NCBI GenBank assembly: GCA_024138015.1
Contig: JAMXBB010000012.1
Location: forward strand, 17,098,634 to 17,162,633
From: Lumnitzera littorea
Lineage: Eukaryota; Streptophyta; Magnoliopsida; Myrtales; Combretaceae
Reading direction: 5' to 3'
DNA: 64,000 nucleotides
The notes below the pieces were generated by a model. It saw only the letters and a list, made by a program, of their open reading frames with translations. It was not told the DNA's origin and did no database searches. Positions 61,640-64,000 of the stretch are shown here, in pieces. Each line of letters opens with the position of its first letter. The stretch's first letter is position 1. A program made the position numbers and the translations under genes.

Positions 61640-62720
61640 ACTTCCTAAGACGAATATAAAAAAGCTATTCATCAATTGAATTTTACTACATATGCTAACT
61701 TGACCACAACTTTGTTAATTTCATGTAGCACCACTTTCACTTTACATCTACAAAGCTGCAACATTTTTTCCATACAAGCACTTACAATATTGATATATTT
61801 AAGTTTCATATGATTAGTTGCATTATGAGCATAACAGTAGCCGTTGAATCAATTGCAATTTCAACAAACTAAAACCCAATTGTATATAGTGTTAGACCCA
61901 AAAATATACCCCAAAGTTTAGTAGCTACTATATCGATTTGCCTAACCTTTCTACCATATTCCATTATACATGATCCATCATTCCTCCTTTTAACCACCAC
62001 CACCTCTCTACCCCACCTTACCCCCCAACCAAAAAACAATCACTTAACTAGAATTCAATTTAATCCATCCATTTATAGGGAGATTCCAGTGTATTACCAT
62101 TTCTTATTTTTCATAAATCATCTTATTCCTTTTTACTATCACCTAACATTCATGAGCTAAACTTCTAATTGTTTCTTTATAATCAAGACTCATATAATTT
62201 GGTTGAAACAATTTCCTATTTCTTGTTTTCCAAATATACCACAATATAATAGCAAAAATAAATTGTTTAGTTGGTCTAATTTCAAATAAGATTTTTTTCC
62301 TTAATGTACAATTTATTCGGATCCAAGCTAAAAAGTTTATCCCTCTACTTCATGTACATTAATGGTTTGCTAAATGCGATGTAAATGTTGGATATTAGGA
62401 CATTTTATGAAAACATGTTTAAAATCTTCATTGGTATCCCCACAATGTGACAACTCTGATTCTAATTTTTCTTTCTTTTAACCTTTTTGCCATAAGTAAT
62501 CCTTCATATTGCATTCACCAAAGGATTTTTATTTTATTTTTTTGAGGAATATTTGACTTTAGATCCATTACCAATTCAAACTTAGCTCCTCTTGTTGCCT
62601 ATTAATTTGCGCATAAATATCACTTAACTTTAGCATTTGTCTGGAGTTAAAAAGAAACCAACTTTTAATCTTCGGCTTGCTGTAAAACCACAAGCCTTAT
62701 TTTATTTAATGTATCATTTG
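61640..62720 (-). pseudogene. LINE (non-LTR retrotransposon) 3' relic: zinc-binding and RNase H region
   Basis: On the minus strand, in shifting frames, pieces typical of plant LINE-1 ORF2 ends appear in the right order. First SHCGDTNEDFKHVFIKCPN (about 62450-62385), the zf-RVT type Cys/His region. Then FAIILWYIWKTRNRKLF (about 62255-62205), the linker. Then PINGWIKLNSS (about 62080-62045), the start of an RNase H domain, where related elements read 'GW(I/V)KLN'. Less clear RNase H fragments follow to about 61640. Many stops and frameshifts make it dead. The upstream RT part is not present in a readable form. Confidence 0.65.
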
Positions 62721-62849
62721 TTAAACTAAAATCCAACTTGTCTTCATTCCATTTTACTACAACAATCTAGATATTTAACCATTAAGTTGTCTACATATCA
62801 ACGAAGGCCCTTATTATTTGTCTATGTTGGTCTCGTATAAGATATTAAT

Positions 62850-64000
62850 TCACCCTCCTTATATTATTTGATATCGTATAAGATATCAAGAGGAGGATAA
62901 ATTGACATATTTAAACTTTTGAAAACTTTTTCGATATATAAAAAATAAAATTTATCCATCTTAACAATTTATAATGGTGAACAGTGATATTTAACAATTT
63001 AATACATAATAATAAAGCAAAGCAAAAGAGTAAAAAAAGAGAATATCAAGCCGAGATTTTATAGAGTTTTGGCCTTTTACCTACTGCTCTTTTCCAACTC
63101 TACTGCTGGGGATTCGGTTTATTTTATTGGTACCGTTCCATTTGATCCACTAAATCAAATTACAAAAATTATAAGTACTTATCATACATGGACATTACAA
63201 CATTCTACACTACCTATTTGGTCTCTTAACAATCTAAGCTAATACAGATCTATAGAATACAAATATATTTGTCTTAACACTCAAATAACAAATAAGAATT
63301 ATAAATTACAAATAAGAACAAAAGTATAAATCTCAAATAATTTTGCTCACAAAAAGAAATGATGAATGTTGAATAATTTGATTCAATGGAACTATCTAAA
63401 GAACTCTCTGTGACTTTTCAAAAGGTATAATTTGATCTTAATTTTTTATTTTTATGAGAGATTTTTCCTAAGTAGTATATTTTTTTAATCCTTTCTCTTT
63501 TGTATAGAAATCTTCCAACGACTAAAAACTGAAAATTATCTTCACTTTCATAAATATCCAATTGCTAGTTATTCAAGATAATCCTTAGATTTTTTGAGAG
63601 GATCTTGGTTATTTTAATTTAAAAAAAAACTTTCATTATCTTGCTTCAATCGGATAACCTTCAACCAATAACCACCAGATTTGCTTCTGATTTAAAATTG
63701 TCGAGATAATATGCTTTATCAAAAACTTCTAGATAAAACTCATATTCAACATTTGAATTTCCATAAAATCCGATTTAACTTTATCCTTATTCACACTTGT
63801 GCATATCTTGATTTTTTTTTTCAAAAATTAAATCCATCAAAGATAATCCTAATGGATCTTAATTCCATCTTGAGTGAAATGGGATTAAGTGTATTTTCCT
63901 AATACACTCATTCTAGTAGAGCTAAAGCTTGATTAATTTGAATTTGATTCAAAATCTATTTCAACATCATACTTTTAGACTTACTTTTTAAACAAGCTTT
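62850..64000. repeat. Probable diverged Sirevirus-type LTR running off the window end
   Basis: From 'gatatcaagaggaggataaattga' at about 62883 the order of short phrases follows the Sirevirus LTRs at 37465 and 51103. These include a 'caagaggaggataaattg' type start, a block with 'ctcttttccaactctactgctggggatt' and the same AT-rich continuation. Divergence is high and only part of the LTR is in view, so this is tentative. Confidence 0.35.

Noticed and set aside
1..64000. CRISPR array, operon or bacterial-type system
   Set aside because: The sequence is a plant nuclear region with introns and retrotransposons. No regularly spaced repeat-spacer structure or co-directional gene cluster is present.

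Overview
The window is nuclear DNA of a flowering plant, almost certainly a eudicot. It is very AT-rich, its genes are split by GT-AG introns, and it carries plant LTR retrotransposons (Ty1-copia Sirevirus and Ty3-gypsy types), a tRNA-derived SINE and a LINE remnant. I cannot name the species. Two conserved genes can be assigned with confidence. One is a nine-exon BSK1-type brassinosteroid-signalling kinase on the plus strand (18740-25472, 510 aa predicted). The other is a five-exon plastid FtsH protease of the FTSH1/FTSH5 (VAR1) type on the minus strand (26330-29237, 720 aa predicted). They converge, with 857 bp between their stop codons, and form the only clearly conserved gene island.

Layout: 1-18.4 kb is AT-rich intergenic sequence. 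It holds a solo LTR with a perfect 5-bp target duplication (6679-8444), two LTR-like ends of another family (near 4592 and 14390) and two short tandem duplications. 18.4-29.7 kb is the BSK1/FTSH island, with a SINE in BSK1 intron 4. From 29.7 to 60.6 kb lies an old direct duplication of a roughly 6.5 kb unit. The left copy is 29738-36220. The right copy starts at 37248 and ends near 60627, because a 16.6 kb Sirevirus-like element has been inserted into it. Each copy carries one small five-exon gene for an acidic, serine/proline-rich, probably disordered protein that I do not recognise (33762-34962 and 57800-58936). The left gene looks intact. The right one has lost the AG of the exon 3 acceptor and 28 codons of exon 2.

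The Sirevirus (37465-54087, minus strand, target duplication gaagt on both sides) is nested several layers deep. Its third ORF is split by a gypsy-type solo LTR (39622-45367, target duplication tctat). That LTR is itself split by a gag-protease-only Ty3-gypsy element (40888-44807). Its right LTR is split by another solo LTR (51673-53163). Removing the Sirevirus restores the sequence seen in the left duplicate, so the order was duplication, Sirevirus, solo-LTR parent, gag-only element.

60.6-64 kb holds a decayed LINE fragment (zinc-finger and RNase H region, minus strand) and an LTR-like tail running off the window edge.

The two conserved genes have no evident functional link: BSK1 relays hormone and immune signals at the plasma membrane, and FtsH maintains photosystem II in thylakoids. 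The most unusual material is the tandem gene pair and the nested element stack. I found no CRISPR array, operon, rRNA or functional tRNA gene.
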